Shown: positions 27,701 to 36,814 of the stretch, piece after piece
Layout of the letters: each line of letters starts with the position of its first letter
How positions within the stretch are numbered: position 1 is the stretch's first letter
From: Cyclobacteriaceae bacterium
GTDB taxonomy: Bacteria > Bacteroidota > Bacteroidia > Cytophagales > Cyclobacteriaceae
Assembly (NCBI GenBank): GCA_019638395.1
Contig: JAHBTX010000001.1
Coordinates: 372,001 to 436,000, forward strand
Reading direction: 5' to 3'
DNA length: 64,000 bases
The notes under the pieces: generated by a model
Database searches by the model: none
The model's input: the letters and a program-made list of their open reading frames with translations, nothing else
Told to the model about the DNA's origin: nothing
Program-made: the position numbers and the translations under genes

Positions 27701-28051
27701 GTTTCCCTCACCTTCAACTCCGGCTTGCCTTGCTATATTCCTAAACTTGAAATTTCCTTCATTCAAGTATAATGCATTTTTTCCCTGGTTGCTAGTAAAG
27801 TAAACATCAGGCAGACCATCATTATTAATATCGCCAATAGAAACCCCACCACCATTGAAGAAATATAAATATTCAATAATGTTGAAATCATCGTTTTCAA
27901 GTAAAGTATTACTAAAATTAATGGCTGTTTGATCAGACGTAAGTAAAGAGAATAGTTTGTCTTTATTTTCATTCGTTACATTAGTGCAACTCTTTGCCAG
28001 TAAGCCCAAGGCTATAACTAAAATATTCAGACAACTCGCTTTAGAGCCCAT
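24725..28051 (-). CDS. CRTAC1-like lipoprotein with FG-GAP/VCBS repeats and ASPIC/UnbV domain (third paralogue)
   Basis: A 1108-residue protein with a lipobox (LLAKSC, Cys22). It is built from beta-propeller-type FG-GAP/VCBS repeats, each with a calcium loop such as DINNDGLPD (from residue 74), DVNADGWLD, DLDNDGDLD or DLNHDGYED. The repeats form two blocks separated by an ASPIC/UnbV domain at about residues 530-600, recognisable by RGWYSSSDYSLSFGLG and VVWPGG. The family-specific MYVGDFDSNGGSDH is in the second block. Such domains suggest extracellular binding of ligands or protein partners; no enzymatic motif is visible. Its start overlaps the end of the second paralogue by 11 bp. Its function is unknown. 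Confidence 0.85.
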   Translation of the reverse strand: MGSKASCLNILVIALGLLAKSCTNVTNENKDKLFSLLTSDQTAINFSNTLLENDDFNIIEYLYFFNGGGVSIGDINNDGLPDVYFTSNQGKNALYLNEGNFKFRNIARQAGVEGEGNWTTGVTMADVNADGWLDIYVCGVGNYKKFNGYNQLFINNGDLTFTESSVELGIYFKGFSTQAAFFDYDLDGDLDMYLLNHSVHSARSYGQAKLRYQEDSLAGDKLFKNQLIETGITKFIDVTQSSGILSSQIGYGLGIGISDLNRDGFPDIYVSNDFHENDYLYINQRDGSFKETSILSLAHTSRFSMGNEIADVNNDLWPDIITTDMLPRDEAVIKTSAGEDSYEVYKFKLSFGYGKQVSRNTFQLNRGTIDSGRLVFSDIAQVAGIEATDWSWCPLVADFDGDGFKDLFISNGIVRRPNDLDYINFINNDSSQNSQLDANHLLSLMPPGKVSNFIFKNNRNLTFIDETFEWGLELPGFSTGAAYSDLDNDGDLDLVVNQINEEALVYRNNSNVNKFVKVKLLANSLEANKFGIGTKVIVKANDIEQVQELYPTRGWYSSSDYSLSFGLGANVDSVLIKVVWPGGFQQDTVVRPGTVSIQYNPDKIYSAIHNQGVILQPFSILPILHYEDDFNAFNRESLIPHMLTKEGPCLAVGDINGDGLDDFFVGGAKGQAGSIYVQEKNETFRLLTSSDFTLHKDSEDVDAAFFDADGDHDLDLIIVAGGHEAKDERDRIAPRLYLNNGKGYFQYSPHAFTNIFINASCVKPQDYDLDGDIDLFIGASVMPFLYGMSPVSYLMVNNGKGIYEPAINWLGTSVFNNPTRIRPGMVKDAIWKDINLDELPDLILVGEWMPITILIQNPDHSFLNITNEFGFEKTNGFWNVIQSSDFNKDGKPDFVIGNLGLNSRVRASLVKPLLMYVGDFDSNGGSDHILVYYNNDRNYPFASRDQLIKQIPMLKKKFPNYKSYRDVKLEDIISPNQKGNSARMSIEELRSVLLLSDGDSYKVNPLPMEAQYFPVFAIEISDLNHDGYEDLLLSGNFSATQPDFGSYDAGVGLMLIGDGQGNFNSIPPLKSGFVTMGEGRQIKSLKTMNGKLYLVARNNDSILAFKNN

Positions 28052-31000
28052 TACTTAATTTAAAAAATAAGGGTGAATCATTATTGCGTGCAACCATTAC
28101 ATAAATAGTATCATTAATTTTAATTTTTTTTAAATCTCGAATTTGCCCGTCAACAAAAAATCCACTTTCATTAGCGCCCTTTGTTACGAATGTACCATCA
28201 CCTCTACCCGACAAAAATAAACCATAACTTGCATCGTATCTACCAACTTCTGGTTTGGCTTCATATAGATTACCACCCAAGAGTACATCCAGATTCCCAT
28301 CCCCATTGAAGTCATCAACAAGCAATGCATATATGGGTGAAAATTGAGCTTCTATTGGAAAAGGGTTGAATAAAAATGAACCATTATTATTTATAAATAC
28401 ACCAGACCTTAATTCAACTACATTCAATTTTATTGCAGCGTTCAAAGACTCCTTTTCAAAAATCTTATCTATTGATTCGTTTTTAAAATCCTCGTACTTC
28501 AGATATTTCTTCTTAAGCATTGGCATTTGACTGGTTATATCATGCCGTAGTGCAATGGGGTAATCTTTACCCAGTATGCTTAAACAAACAACTTGCTCCG
28601 TTGTACCGTTTTTATCAAAATCATTTACATACATTGATAAAGGTGAGTTTAAAGTAGCACGAAATCTAGAATTTAAACCATGATTTCCAACAACTAAATC
28701 TACATCCCCATCATTATCAATGTCTGCTATACTAAGTGTGGACCACCAGCCAGTGGTTTTTTCAAGACCTAATTCTTTGGTTGAATTTTCAAATTCGCCA
28801 TTAATATTTAAAAAAACCATTACACTTAAATATTCACCAACAACAATCAAGTCCATTTTTTTATCTCCATTAATGTCGGCCCAGGCTGCATCGGTAATCA
28901 TACCAATGTTAAGTAGTTCTGGAGCAACTACGCTAGTAACATCAACAAACTCTCCTTTGCCATTATTTTGTAAAATATAACCATTAACAGGAAAACCGTA
29001 TCTAAAAGATTGGGATCTAACACCAACAAATAAATCCTGATCGCCATCATTATCATAATCTGCATTTATAACAACAGATGTGTTTTCAAATTTATATGTG
29101 GGTAGGGTCTGATCAGACTTAGTGAATTGACCATTCCCTTGATTTAAATAAAGTCTGTCAGCTAGCGTACCTGACACTTCCGTAAACTCGTTACTTCCGC
29201 TACAAACATAGAGGTCCACATCCCCATCACCATCAGCATCGAAGAAAATACTCTTTAAATCTTCTGAAGGTGCATCTAATATAAAAGGAATAGTATCAAA
29301 AGAAAAATTCTTTTCTGATTGATAAAATAATGATCCACTTTGTCCCTTTGCTCCACCTATAAAAACATCTTCAAGTCCGTCATTGTTAACATCTGCAACT
29401 GACAATGACGGACCCATCGTACTCATCATATGAAATATAAGCTTATCCCTATCAAAATCGACAAATTCACTTTCACGATGAATGTAATCAAATTTTATGG
29501 GCGTTAAGGTAAACAACTTGATTTGATTTTTTGGTTTGGGCTGTACCTTATCAACTGCTTTGTCTTGTTCAAGCACCAGCGTTTGATTTGTTTGTACATC
29601 AACCAACCTGGTTATTTTTCCATCCGGCCAGCTTACGAGTATTGAATCCACTTTTTGTAATTTTCCTAAACCCAGGAAAGGCCTAAGGTCAACAGAAGAT
29701 TCAAAGCCTCTATTGGGCATTTGTTCAACTATAAATTGGTTACTACCTTCAAAAACCTCTATAGAAGTTCCGACTGCATTTATATTCTTCTTAGTACCTT
29801 TAAGGACAAACGAAAGATATCTATTAAATGGTAACTGCTTATTGCTTTTATTTCGATAGATTGAAGCAACCTGATTTACATGACTCACTATTAAATCCAA
29901 GTCACCGTCATTATCAAGGTCTGCATAAGCAGAGCCATTTGAAAAGTTAGGAGTACCAAGCCCCCACTCCAGAGCCTTATCTGCAAAACTAAAATTACCA
30001 TTGTTCTTAAAAGCAAAATTTGGAATTGGATTGGAGGGAATTATTTCAACAAGTTTTTTATAGTTTACACGATCTCCAGATACTATAGATTTTACAACCT
30101 CTTCATTTGATACATACTGAAGGTAATCCTGATTGGTAAGGTCCTGGTAAATTCCATTGGCAACAAAAATATCCTTAAACCCATCGTTATCCATATCAAA
30201 CAGAAGTGCACCCCAACTCCAATCTGTAGCTTCTGTATTGGTAAGCCTGCCAATTTCACTAAATGTATTGTTGTGGTTATTCAATTGAAGCATGTTGCGC
30301 GTAAACTGATGGTAATAGTCATTTGATATGTTGTATTGATACCGATCCCAACTTTCAAATGTTGTTACTGTTTTAAGTCTGGAATAATCATGGGGGAGCA
30401 TCTCTGTTACAAATATGTCAAGCCAACCATCATTATTTATATCGGCCAAATCTGCGCCCATGGAAGCCCCACTTATGGACTTCATTTGCTTGGTAAGGCA
30501 TTCGGTAAACGTCCCGTTCTTATTATTTAGGTACAAATAGTCACGTTCAAAAAAATCGTTTGAAACATAAATGTCTGGCCAGCCATCTTTATTTATATCG
30601 CCAACCGTTGCGCCTAAACCGAATCCAATTATACTTCCATAAATCCCTGCTTCTTCGCTCACATCTGTAAACACATTTCCATCATTTCGCATCAATTTAT
30701 CACCTCCCAACTTATCCCTGTTGGGTCGTTCATTTTTCATTAAATTAAATGAGCCGATAGCCTGGTAAGAATTATTTAAGATATAAACATCTAAATCGCC
30801 ATCTCGATCATAATCAAAAAAAACAGCATGTGTGGTGAATCCACTATCAGCAAGACCAAATTCACTCGCTCTTTCTGTAAATGTTAAATCTCCATTATTG
30901 ATATACAACTCATTTTCCTTATCATCACCCATAATATCGCCTGAGTTGCAAACATAAATATCTAACCATCCATCACCATTCACATCAGCAATTGCTACCC

Positions 31001-31346
31001 CTGTGGACCATGCTTTTCCGCCAGCAACTCCAGCGCTTTCTGTTATATCTGTAAACTTTAAATCCCCTTCATTAAGGTATAATCTATTTTTTTCTTGATT
31101 ACCTGTAAAATAAATATCAGCCAGATTATCATTATTAAAATCACCAATACCAACACCACCACCATTGTAAAAATTACGATATGTGTAGATATTAAATTCT
31201 TGACTAAAGGAAAGGTCGTTTCTGAAAAAAATTCCGGTCGAATCAGGATTTAATAACTGGAACAAAGTTTGAGGTTTTTCTTTATAAGTACAAGAAACCC
31301 ATGCAGTACTTAAACAGAAAAGAAGAAGCCTAAAAATTAAACGCAT
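28041..31346 (-). CDS. CRTAC1-like lipoprotein with FG-GAP/VCBS repeats and ASPIC/UnbV domain (second paralogue)
   Basis: The 1101-residue protein has the same plan as its neighbours: lipobox (TAWVSC, Cys19), first repeat block starting at YNGGGVGIGDFNNDNLADIY, ASPIC/UnbV domain near residues 535-605 (RGFESSVDLRPFLGLG, VSWPDG), and a second repeat block. Many repeats carry Ca-binding DxDxDG-type loops (DINKDGWPD, DMDNDGFKD, DADGDGDVD, DYDNDGDQD). The MYVNDFDKNG motif is conserved. It follows the small lipoprotein gene by 8 nt and overlaps the next paralogue. I infer surface or periplasmic location from the lipid anchor. Confidence 0.85.
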   Translation of the reverse strand: MRLIFRLLLFCLSTAWVSCTYKEKPQTLFQLLNPDSTGIFFRNDLSFSQEFNIYTYRNFYNGGGVGIGDFNNDNLADIYFTGNQEKNRLYLNEGDLKFTDITESAGVAGGKAWSTGVAIADVNGDGWLDIYVCNSGDIMGDDKENELYINNGDLTFTERASEFGLADSGFTTHAVFFDYDRDGDLDVYILNNSYQAIGSFNLMKNERPNRDKLGGDKLMRNDGNVFTDVSEEAGIYGSIIGFGLGATVGDINKDGWPDIYVSNDFFERDYLYLNNKNGTFTECLTKQMKSISGASMGADLADINNDGWLDIFVTEMLPHDYSRLKTVTTFESWDRYQYNISNDYYHQFTRNMLQLNNHNNTFSEIGRLTNTEATDWSWGALLFDMDNDGFKDIFVANGIYQDLTNQDYLQYVSNEEVVKSIVSGDRVNYKKLVEIIPSNPIPNFAFKNNGNFSFADKALEWGLGTPNFSNGSAYADLDNDGDLDLIVSHVNQVASIYRNKSNKQLPFNRYLSFVLKGTKKNINAVGTSIEVFEGSNQFIVEQMPNRGFESSVDLRPFLGLGKLQKVDSILVSWPDGKITRLVDVQTNQTLVLEQDKAVDKVQPKPKNQIKLFTLTPIKFDYIHRESEFVDFDRDKLIFHMMSTMGPSLSVADVNNDGLEDVFIGGAKGQSGSLFYQSEKNFSFDTIPFILDAPSEDLKSIFFDADGDGDVDLYVCSGSNEFTEVSGTLADRLYLNQGNGQFTKSDQTLPTYKFENTSVVINADYDNDGDQDLFVGVRSQSFRYGFPVNGYILQNNGKGEFVDVTSVVAPELLNIGMITDAAWADINGDKKMDLIVVGEYLSVMVFLNINGEFENSTKELGLEKTTGWWSTLSIADIDNDGDVDLVVGNHGLNSRFRATLNSPLSMYVNDFDKNGTTEQVVCLSILGKDYPIALRHDITSQMPMLKKKYLKYEDFKNESIDKIFEKESLNAAIKLNVVELRSGVFINNNGSFLFNPFPIEAQFSPIYALLVDDFNGDGNLDVLLGGNLYEAKPEVGRYDASYGLFLSGRGDGTFVTKGANESGFFVDGQIRDLKKIKINDTIYVMVARNNDSPLFFKLSNGL

Positions 31347-31354
31347 AGCACCAA

Positions 31355-31966
31355 TTACTTTGTTATTGAATGCTTATAGGCTGGATGAAGTATATCCTGA
31401 ACTTTAACAACCACATTCTGCTCATCTTTTATATACACTATAAGCCTTCTGTTCCCATCGAGCTTTACTGGTAAAATCCGATCATCAAGCTTAACACTAA
31501 CAAAGGAATTACCCTTGTACCATACCATCAGTATATCTTGTACTTTCTTAATTAATTGATCAGACTGATATACGGTATTCCAAGGGGCCCATGCTGCATA
31601 ACTAAATTCAAGATTTACCTCTTTGATTACATCATTTTCATCAAAAGCAGGTATAAAAAGTAATCTAATAGATGTTGGCTGCTCGTGAAACAGAGAATCA
31701 GAAAAAAAATATTGAACTGTAGCTCCGTTGGGACCTTGTGTAACCAGTTGTTGTTTATTTAACTCAAAACATCGCCCATAAAATTCATCACGAGTATCTC
31801 CAAGGTTGATTCCCAATATGACAGAATCTATCCTGATGTTTTTGCTTAGTTCTGCTTTTACTAATCTTGTGTAGTCAGATTGAGTGCAAGCATTAATTAA
31901 AATAATTAAGCAACAAAACTTAATTGCATAATTTAAATATTTCGAGATTGTCATCATGTTTTGCAA
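31355..31966 (-). CDS. Small lipoprotein of unknown function between CRTAC1-like genes
   Basis: A 203-residue protein with a hydrophobic N-terminus and lipobox (LIINAC-type, Cys27). The mature part shows alternating strands and ends with short beta segments (VKLDDRILPVKLDGNRRLIVYI). I do not recognise the family. Its 5' end overlaps the 3' end of the first paralogue by 47 bp if the first ATG is used; in-frame ATGs at 31957 and 31954 shorten the overlap. The overlap implies translational coupling and a shared role with the large lipoproteins. Confidence 0.65.
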   Translation of the reverse strand: MQNMMTISKYLNYAIKFCCLIILINACTQSDYTRLVKAELSKNIRIDSVILGINLGDTRDEFYGRCFELNKQQLVTQGPNGATVQYFFSDSLFHEQPTSIRLLFIPAFDENDVIKEVNLEFSYAAWAPWNTVYQSDQLIKKVQDILMVWYKGNSFVSVKLDDRILPVKLDGNRRLIVYIKDEQNVVVKVQDILHPAYKHSITK

Positions 31967-34900
31967 ATAAAATTAATTTTTCATTTTTACATTCAATGTA
32001 CTGAATATCTCTAACCTGCCCCTTAATACCTAAAGACCTGCCCTCGTCAAATTTAAAGGTATTATCAACCAATCTACCTTTAAAGAAAAAGCAATCAGAC
32101 GCATCGTAGCGCCCAAACTGAGGTTTTACCTGATATTGATTACCCCCGGTAATCATATCTAGCACACCATCGTTATCCAAATCTTGTAATAGTATTGCAT
32201 ACACAGGTGAGTATTGGGCTTGTTGTGGTAGTTCAAAAATTTTATAACCTGCCGGGCTTGAAATAATAAAAATGGAAGCCAATATCCTTGTTTCAAATTT
32301 GGTTGATTCTACTAGAACTGTACTTCCGAAAATCTGGTCCATCGATTTATCTTTGTAATCTTTATAATAAATCAATGATTTCTTCAGAGATGGTATTTGT
32401 GATAGCAACTCGTCCTTATCAAGTATCGGGTAATATTTATCATTTATTTCTGTACAAAAGATATGCTCAACAGAGCCATTGGAATCAAAGTCATTTACAT
32501 ACATCCTGTCTCCCGGCTTAAAAAAGCTATTCAAACCATGGTTTCCTAATACAAAATCCGGATACCCATCTTGATTCAAATCGGCTGTTTCAATTGTATT
32601 CCACCAACCTTCTGTATCGTTAAAGGTCAGTTTACTGGAATCATTAATAAAATAACCTACGTTATTCTTCAAAGCTGTCACAGCCATCCAATCACCTACC
32701 ATTACTAAATCGTCCCATCCATCTCCGTCATAATCAACGATCACACCATCCGTAATCATTCCAGCGTTGATTAAATCAGGAGCATATTTTATTGTTACAT
32801 CCGCGAACCTACCTCTACCATCGTTCTGTAATAGATAAGCTCTGCCACCATAACCATAGTTAAACGGGTCAAACCGAACAGCCACTATCAAATCCTGGTC
32901 ACCATCTTTGTCAAAATCAAAAGCCTTAACAAAACTTGTGGCTATATTTGGAATCGGTAGCGGAATATCAGATTCTTGGAATTTATCCGCACCGGTATTT
33001 ATCATCAACCTGTCTGTTTGGGCGGAAGAAATTAGTGGGAAGAACCGACCCCCGGTCGCAAAATAATAGTCCAAATCTCCATCACCGTCTGCATCAAAAA
33101 AACTACCTTGTGTCTCTTCTGGTAACCCGAAAACATTCCTTTCAAATGGTTTGCTTTTCATTATTCGTCCATTGTCGAATGTGATCAGCGTACCGGCCTG
33201 ATCTTTACCGCCACCCAAATAAATCTCATCAATTCCATCTCCGTCTATATCCGCTTTCATCAACGAGGGCATTTCGTTACTATACATAAATGGCAGAAGT
33301 CGATCACGATTAAAATCAGAAAAACCTGAACCGGCATGTTTGGTCGTTGAATCAATTTTCTGAATACAAAAAGAACTTGACAACTTTTCTGCTTTGACAG
33401 ATTTCAGAAAACGTTTTTCAGACTCATATTCCACAACATAGTTTCTATTTGCATTTAGATTATAAGATACTGTTTGGGAACCATCTGGCCAGACTATTAT
33501 AGCAGAATCAATCAGCACTAACTTTCCCAACCCCAAAGTTATCCAAGGTTGTACTGAACTTTGATATCCTCTTACTGTATAATTATCTCCTGAAATTAAG
33601 CGTCCACCTGCGTAAGCATATAGACTTGTGCCAACCATGTTAACATTGAGGGTTTTAGAAGTAAATATAAATCTAACACTTTTAAAGGTAGCGGTGTCTG
33701 TATTATTTCTGTAAACAATTGCCGGAGCATTGATATTGCTTAAAATCAAATCAAGGTCTCCATCGTTATCGAGATCACCATATGCAGCACCACTGGAATA
33801 CATGTGAGTATTAAAGCCCCATAAGTTCGATACATTTCTAAATTTAAAATTTCCTTCATTATGGAAGGCATAATTGGAGAAATGGGATCTTGGCATTGAT
33901 TCAATTAATTTAATAATTCCATTCTCCCTATCCTTAAGTAATTCTCTCATCACTTCATAATTTCCGGAATAACTTAAGTAATCTCTATCCAATAAGTCTT
34001 TATATATTCCATTTGCAATGAATACATCGCGTAATCCATCATTATCTGCATCAAAAAGTAATGCCCCCCAACTCCACTCCGATGCAGCCAAACCTGCTAG
34101 CCTACCAAGTTCTTTGTAGTTCCCGTCTATAGATTTTTTTTGCAGTGTATTTCGGATAAATTGGAAATGATATCCATTATTAACTGCTTCCTTATACTTA
34201 TCCCAACTATCAAAGTGAATTTTCGATTTTCTTCTTGCTAATGAATCTGGAAGCATCTCTGTAACGAATAATTCATTAAGTCCGTCACCATCAAGATCAG
34301 CAAAATCAGCTCCCATTGAGCCTGCACTTATAGATTCAAAATATTCCGGGAGCGCCTCAATGAATCCGCCATTTGTATTGTTGATATACAGGTAATCGCG
34401 TTCAAAAAAATCGTTAGAGATGAAAATATCTACCCACAAGTCATCATTAAAATCACCCAAAGTTATTCCAAGTCCAAAACCAATATCACTCCTATATATT
34501 CCAGCTTGTTCGGTATAATCTTCATATTTACCATTGTTATTAATAAAGAATTTGTTCCCACCATTTTCCTGGTCAGGAATATTTCTTCTACCTTCAATTA
34601 AATCAAAATTACCTACCGATTTGAAAGAGTTTGTTAGAAGATAGCAATCTAAATCTCCATCGCGATCATAATCAAAAAAAGCCGCCTGCACCGACAATCC
34701 GATTATATCTAATCCAAACTCTGCTGAGCGTTCAGTAAAAGTTAAATCGCCATTATTGATAAATAGTTCATTGTGCCGCTTAGATGTAACAGGAGGCCCT
34801 GATTTACACACATAAATATCTAAAAAACCATCAGCATTAATATCAACCATGGTAACTCCGGTTGACCACGCTCCATCGCTCGCAACGCCAGCTTCAATTG

Positions 34901-35195
34901 TTATATCCTTGAATTGCAAGTTACCTTGATTGAGATACAGTTTGTTTTCAACTTGGTTACCCGTAAAAAACACATCTAATAAACCGTCATTATTAATATC
35001 ACCAATAGCAACTCCAGCACCATTGAAAAAGTTACGATACGTGTAAGGATTTAACTCAGGAGTATAATTGAGCTCGTTTATAAATCTTATCCCGGTTTGA
35101 TGGGTTACATCATTAAACAGTGGAACCTCACGGATATTTGTAGAACACCCTGTTAATAGTATATATAAGAGTAACCCTAACAACCAAGTTCTCAT
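31920..35195 (-). CDS. CRTAC1-like lipoprotein with FG-GAP/VCBS repeats and ASPIC/UnbV domain (first paralogue)
   Basis: The 1091-residue protein has a short signal with lipobox (ILLTGC, Cys17). The first repeat block begins at FNGAGVAIGDINNDGLLD. Further calcium loops are DINADGFLD, DYDRDGDLD, DFNDDLWVD and DADNDGLRD. The ASPIC/UnbV domain is near residues 535-600 (RGYQSSVQPWITLGLG, IVWPDG), and MYVNDFDSNG is in the second block. It is the first gene after susD. A terminator lies between them, and a TATGTTTG box ends only 4 nt before this ATG, so it may have its own leaderless transcript. Ligand and role are unknown. Confidence 0.85.
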   Translation of the reverse strand: MRTWLLGLLLYILLTGCSTNIREVPLFNDVTHQTGIRFINELNYTPELNPYTYRNFFNGAGVAIGDINNDGLLDVFFTGNQVENKLYLNQGNLQFKDITIEAGVASDGAWSTGVTMVDINADGFLDIYVCKSGPPVTSKRHNELFINNGDLTFTERSAEFGLDIIGLSVQAAFFDYDRDGDLDCYLLTNSFKSVGNFDLIEGRRNIPDQENGGNKFFINNNGKYEDYTEQAGIYRSDIGFGLGITLGDFNDDLWVDIFISNDFFERDYLYINNTNGGFIEALPEYFESISAGSMGADFADLDGDGLNELFVTEMLPDSLARRKSKIHFDSWDKYKEAVNNGYHFQFIRNTLQKKSIDGNYKELGRLAGLAASEWSWGALLFDADNDGLRDVFIANGIYKDLLDRDYLSYSGNYEVMRELLKDRENGIIKLIESMPRSHFSNYAFHNEGNFKFRNVSNLWGFNTHMYSSGAAYGDLDNDGDLDLILSNINAPAIVYRNNTDTATFKSVRFIFTSKTLNVNMVGTSLYAYAGGRLISGDNYTVRGYQSSVQPWITLGLGKLVLIDSAIIVWPDGSQTVSYNLNANRNYVVEYESEKRFLKSVKAEKLSSSFCIQKIDSTTKHAGSGFSDFNRDRLLPFMYSNEMPSLMKADIDGDGIDEIYLGGGKDQAGTLITFDNGRIMKSKPFERNVFGLPEETQGSFFDADGDGDLDYYFATGGRFFPLISSAQTDRLMINTGADKFQESDIPLPIPNIATSFVKAFDFDKDGDQDLIVAVRFDPFNYGYGGRAYLLQNDGRGRFADVTIKYAPDLINAGMITDGVIVDYDGDGWDDLVMVGDWMAVTALKNNVGYFINDSSKLTFNDTEGWWNTIETADLNQDGYPDFVLGNHGLNSFFKPGDRMYVNDFDSNGSVEHIFCTEINDKYYPILDKDELLSQIPSLKKSLIYYKDYKDKSMDQIFGSTVLVESTKFETRILASIFIISSPAGYKIFELPQQAQYSPVYAILLQDLDNDGVLDMITGGNQYQVKPQFGRYDASDCFFFKGRLVDNTFKFDEGRSLGIKGQVRDIQYIECKNEKLILFAKHDDNLEIFKLCN

Positions 35196-35199
35196 TCTT

Positions 35200-35207
35200 C
35201 AAACATA
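35200..35207 (-). promoter_or_regulatory. -7 box fused to terminator T-tract, leaderless start of the first CRTAC1-like gene
   Basis: On the minus strand TATGTTTG is a perfect TAnnTTTG. Its first T is the last T of the susD terminator tail, and only AAGA separates it from the ATG at 35195. No TTG is present at the -33 distance, which here falls in the hairpin stem. Confidence 0.4.
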
Positions 35208-35236
35208 AAAAAAGCGCCTGAATGTATCAGGCGCTT
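35206..35236 (-). terminator. Rho-independent terminator after susD
   Basis: AAGCGCCTGA and TCAGGCGCTT pair perfectly (10 bp) around a 5-nt loop, followed on the minus strand by seven T residues. It lies 21 nt after the susD stop and 11 nt before the first CRTAC1-like ATG. Confidence 0.85.
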
Positions 35237-35257
35237 CGATAAGATTTTGAAACTAAT

Positions 35258-36796
35258 TTAGTAACCAGGGTTTTGCGTTAATGGATTTGGTGTACCGGCA
35301 GTTGCATTTATTTGCTCAATTGGAATTGGCATCAAAATCTGATGCGGCTTACCACTTGTGTTAGGTTTTTCCCACCATGCATTTGACCAAGCACCGAAGC
35401 GTATTAAATCCGTTCTCCTAAGTGCCTCTTGAAATAACTCACGACCACGTTCAGCCAAAATAACACCTTCGTCTAAAGATGGAAGATTGGCAACACCAGC
35501 TCGAGCCCGCAACAAATTAATTGTAGTTAGACCACCACCATTTTTTCTAAATTCTGCTTCTGCTTTATTAAGAAGTACCTCACCAAGACGCAGCAACGGG
35601 AAATCATTATCAGCATCATTGAGTTGGCCTCTCTTAAAGTTGAACTTACCTAATCTTGCTCCAGCCTGCCTTGAACCACTTGGTGCCAATTGATTAATTC
35701 TTGGTGTGTAGTTGATAGGAGCGCCATCTTCATCGTCTGGATCAAACGCCAAATCAAGAATCGGTAAACCATTAAGGTCAAACTGTGGACCCACTATGAA
35801 GTTCTGAGCTCTACGCTTATCGGTAGCGTCATACGAATTGTAAAATTCTTCCAATGTCGAGTAACCATTCCAAGGTTGCTCTCTTAAATCATAAGTCAAT
35901 TGACTTGGATAATGAAGGGTCATCATTGCGAAGTTCATACCTCCACCTGTAACCTCATCGAAAGGAGCTACAAAAATATGCTCTGCTGCTTCTACGTTAT
36001 CCGGATCAAAGACATCTTTATATTCAGGATCTAAAGAATAGAGGCCGGAATTAATAACCTCATCGGCTGCTGCAATTGCCGCATCTAAATCGGCAACATC
36101 ATGATTGGCCAGGCCCTTATAAACTTTGGCATTCAAGTATAATCTGGATAGCAGGGCATATGCAGCAAATTTGTTAGCCCTTCCATACTCTTGTTTTCCA
36201 GAAGGTAAATCTGGTATTGCAGCCAGCAACTCAGTCCTTACGAAATTATAAACATCAATGCGTGAGGACTGTGGCACATCTACTAACGGTTGAGTAGTAA
36301 TTTTTACTCGTCCGAAAGTATCTAACAATCTCCAGTAAAAAAAGGCTCGTAGAAATCGCAACTGAGCTTTCGCTGCAGGTGTTGAAACTAAAGGATCCGT
36401 GCTGGCAAGTAATACATTACATTGTGTAATTCCTCCGTAACTATCATTCCAAGCACCATTTATTCCCCCAACTTGTGGATCGAATTCATGCCTATGCATC
36501 CGTAACCAAATTCCACCATCAAACCAGTCACCTCCTTTTTGGGTAATCACGGCCTCATCACTAGATACCTCCTGAACAGAGAAATACCCACCATGGTTGG
36601 CAGTACCATTTAATACTCGATTAAAAGCAGCTCCTAAACCATCATTAGGAGTAGGCTTATTAGTATTAACTGTACCAAATTGAGTAGTTGGAAAATTTGC
36701 ATTAAAATCACCCTTTAACTCTTCATCTAAATCTGTACATGCTGTAACAAACATCACTATTGCAAGTACACTTAGTAATCTCCATATCTTTTTCAT
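35258..36796 (-). CDS. SusD/RagB-family nutrient-binding lipoprotein
   Basis: The 512-residue protein has a lipobox (MFVTAC, Cys20) and the SusD layout of an N-terminal TPR-like helical domain and a C-terminal ligand-binding part. Family landmarks are the RFLRAFFYWRLLDTFG stretch, the RANKFAAYALLSRLYLNAKVY helix and the C-terminal FPLLRLGEVLLNKAEAEFRK with ELFQEALRRTDLIRFGAW. It sits on the cell surface as the lid of the partner SusC transporter, encoded 18 nt upstream. The ligand cannot be read; the neighbouring LacI, GH31 and GH65 genes suggest an alpha-glucan oligosaccharide. Confidence 0.92.
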   Translation of the reverse strand: MKKIWRLLSVLAIVMFVTACTDLDEELKGDFNANFPTTQFGTVNTNKPTPNDGLGAAFNRVLNGTANHGGYFSVQEVSSDEAVITQKGGDWFDGGIWLRMHRHEFDPQVGGINGAWNDSYGGITQCNVLLASTDPLVSTPAAKAQLRFLRAFFYWRLLDTFGRVKITTQPLVDVPQSSRIDVYNFVRTELLAAIPDLPSGKQEYGRANKFAAYALLSRLYLNAKVYKGLANHDVADLDAAIAAADEVINSGLYSLDPEYKDVFDPDNVEAAEHIFVAPFDEVTGGGMNFAMMTLHYPSQLTYDLREQPWNGYSTLEEFYNSYDATDKRRAQNFIVGPQFDLNGLPILDLAFDPDDEDGAPINYTPRINQLAPSGSRQAGARLGKFNFKRGQLNDADNDFPLLRLGEVLLNKAEAEFRKNGGGLTTINLLRARAGVANLPSLDEGVILAERGRELFQEALRRTDLIRFGAWSNAWWEKPNTSGKPHQILMPIPIEQINATAGTPNPLTQNPGY

Positions 36797-36814
36797 AGAA
36801 TCTTAATTTATAAG

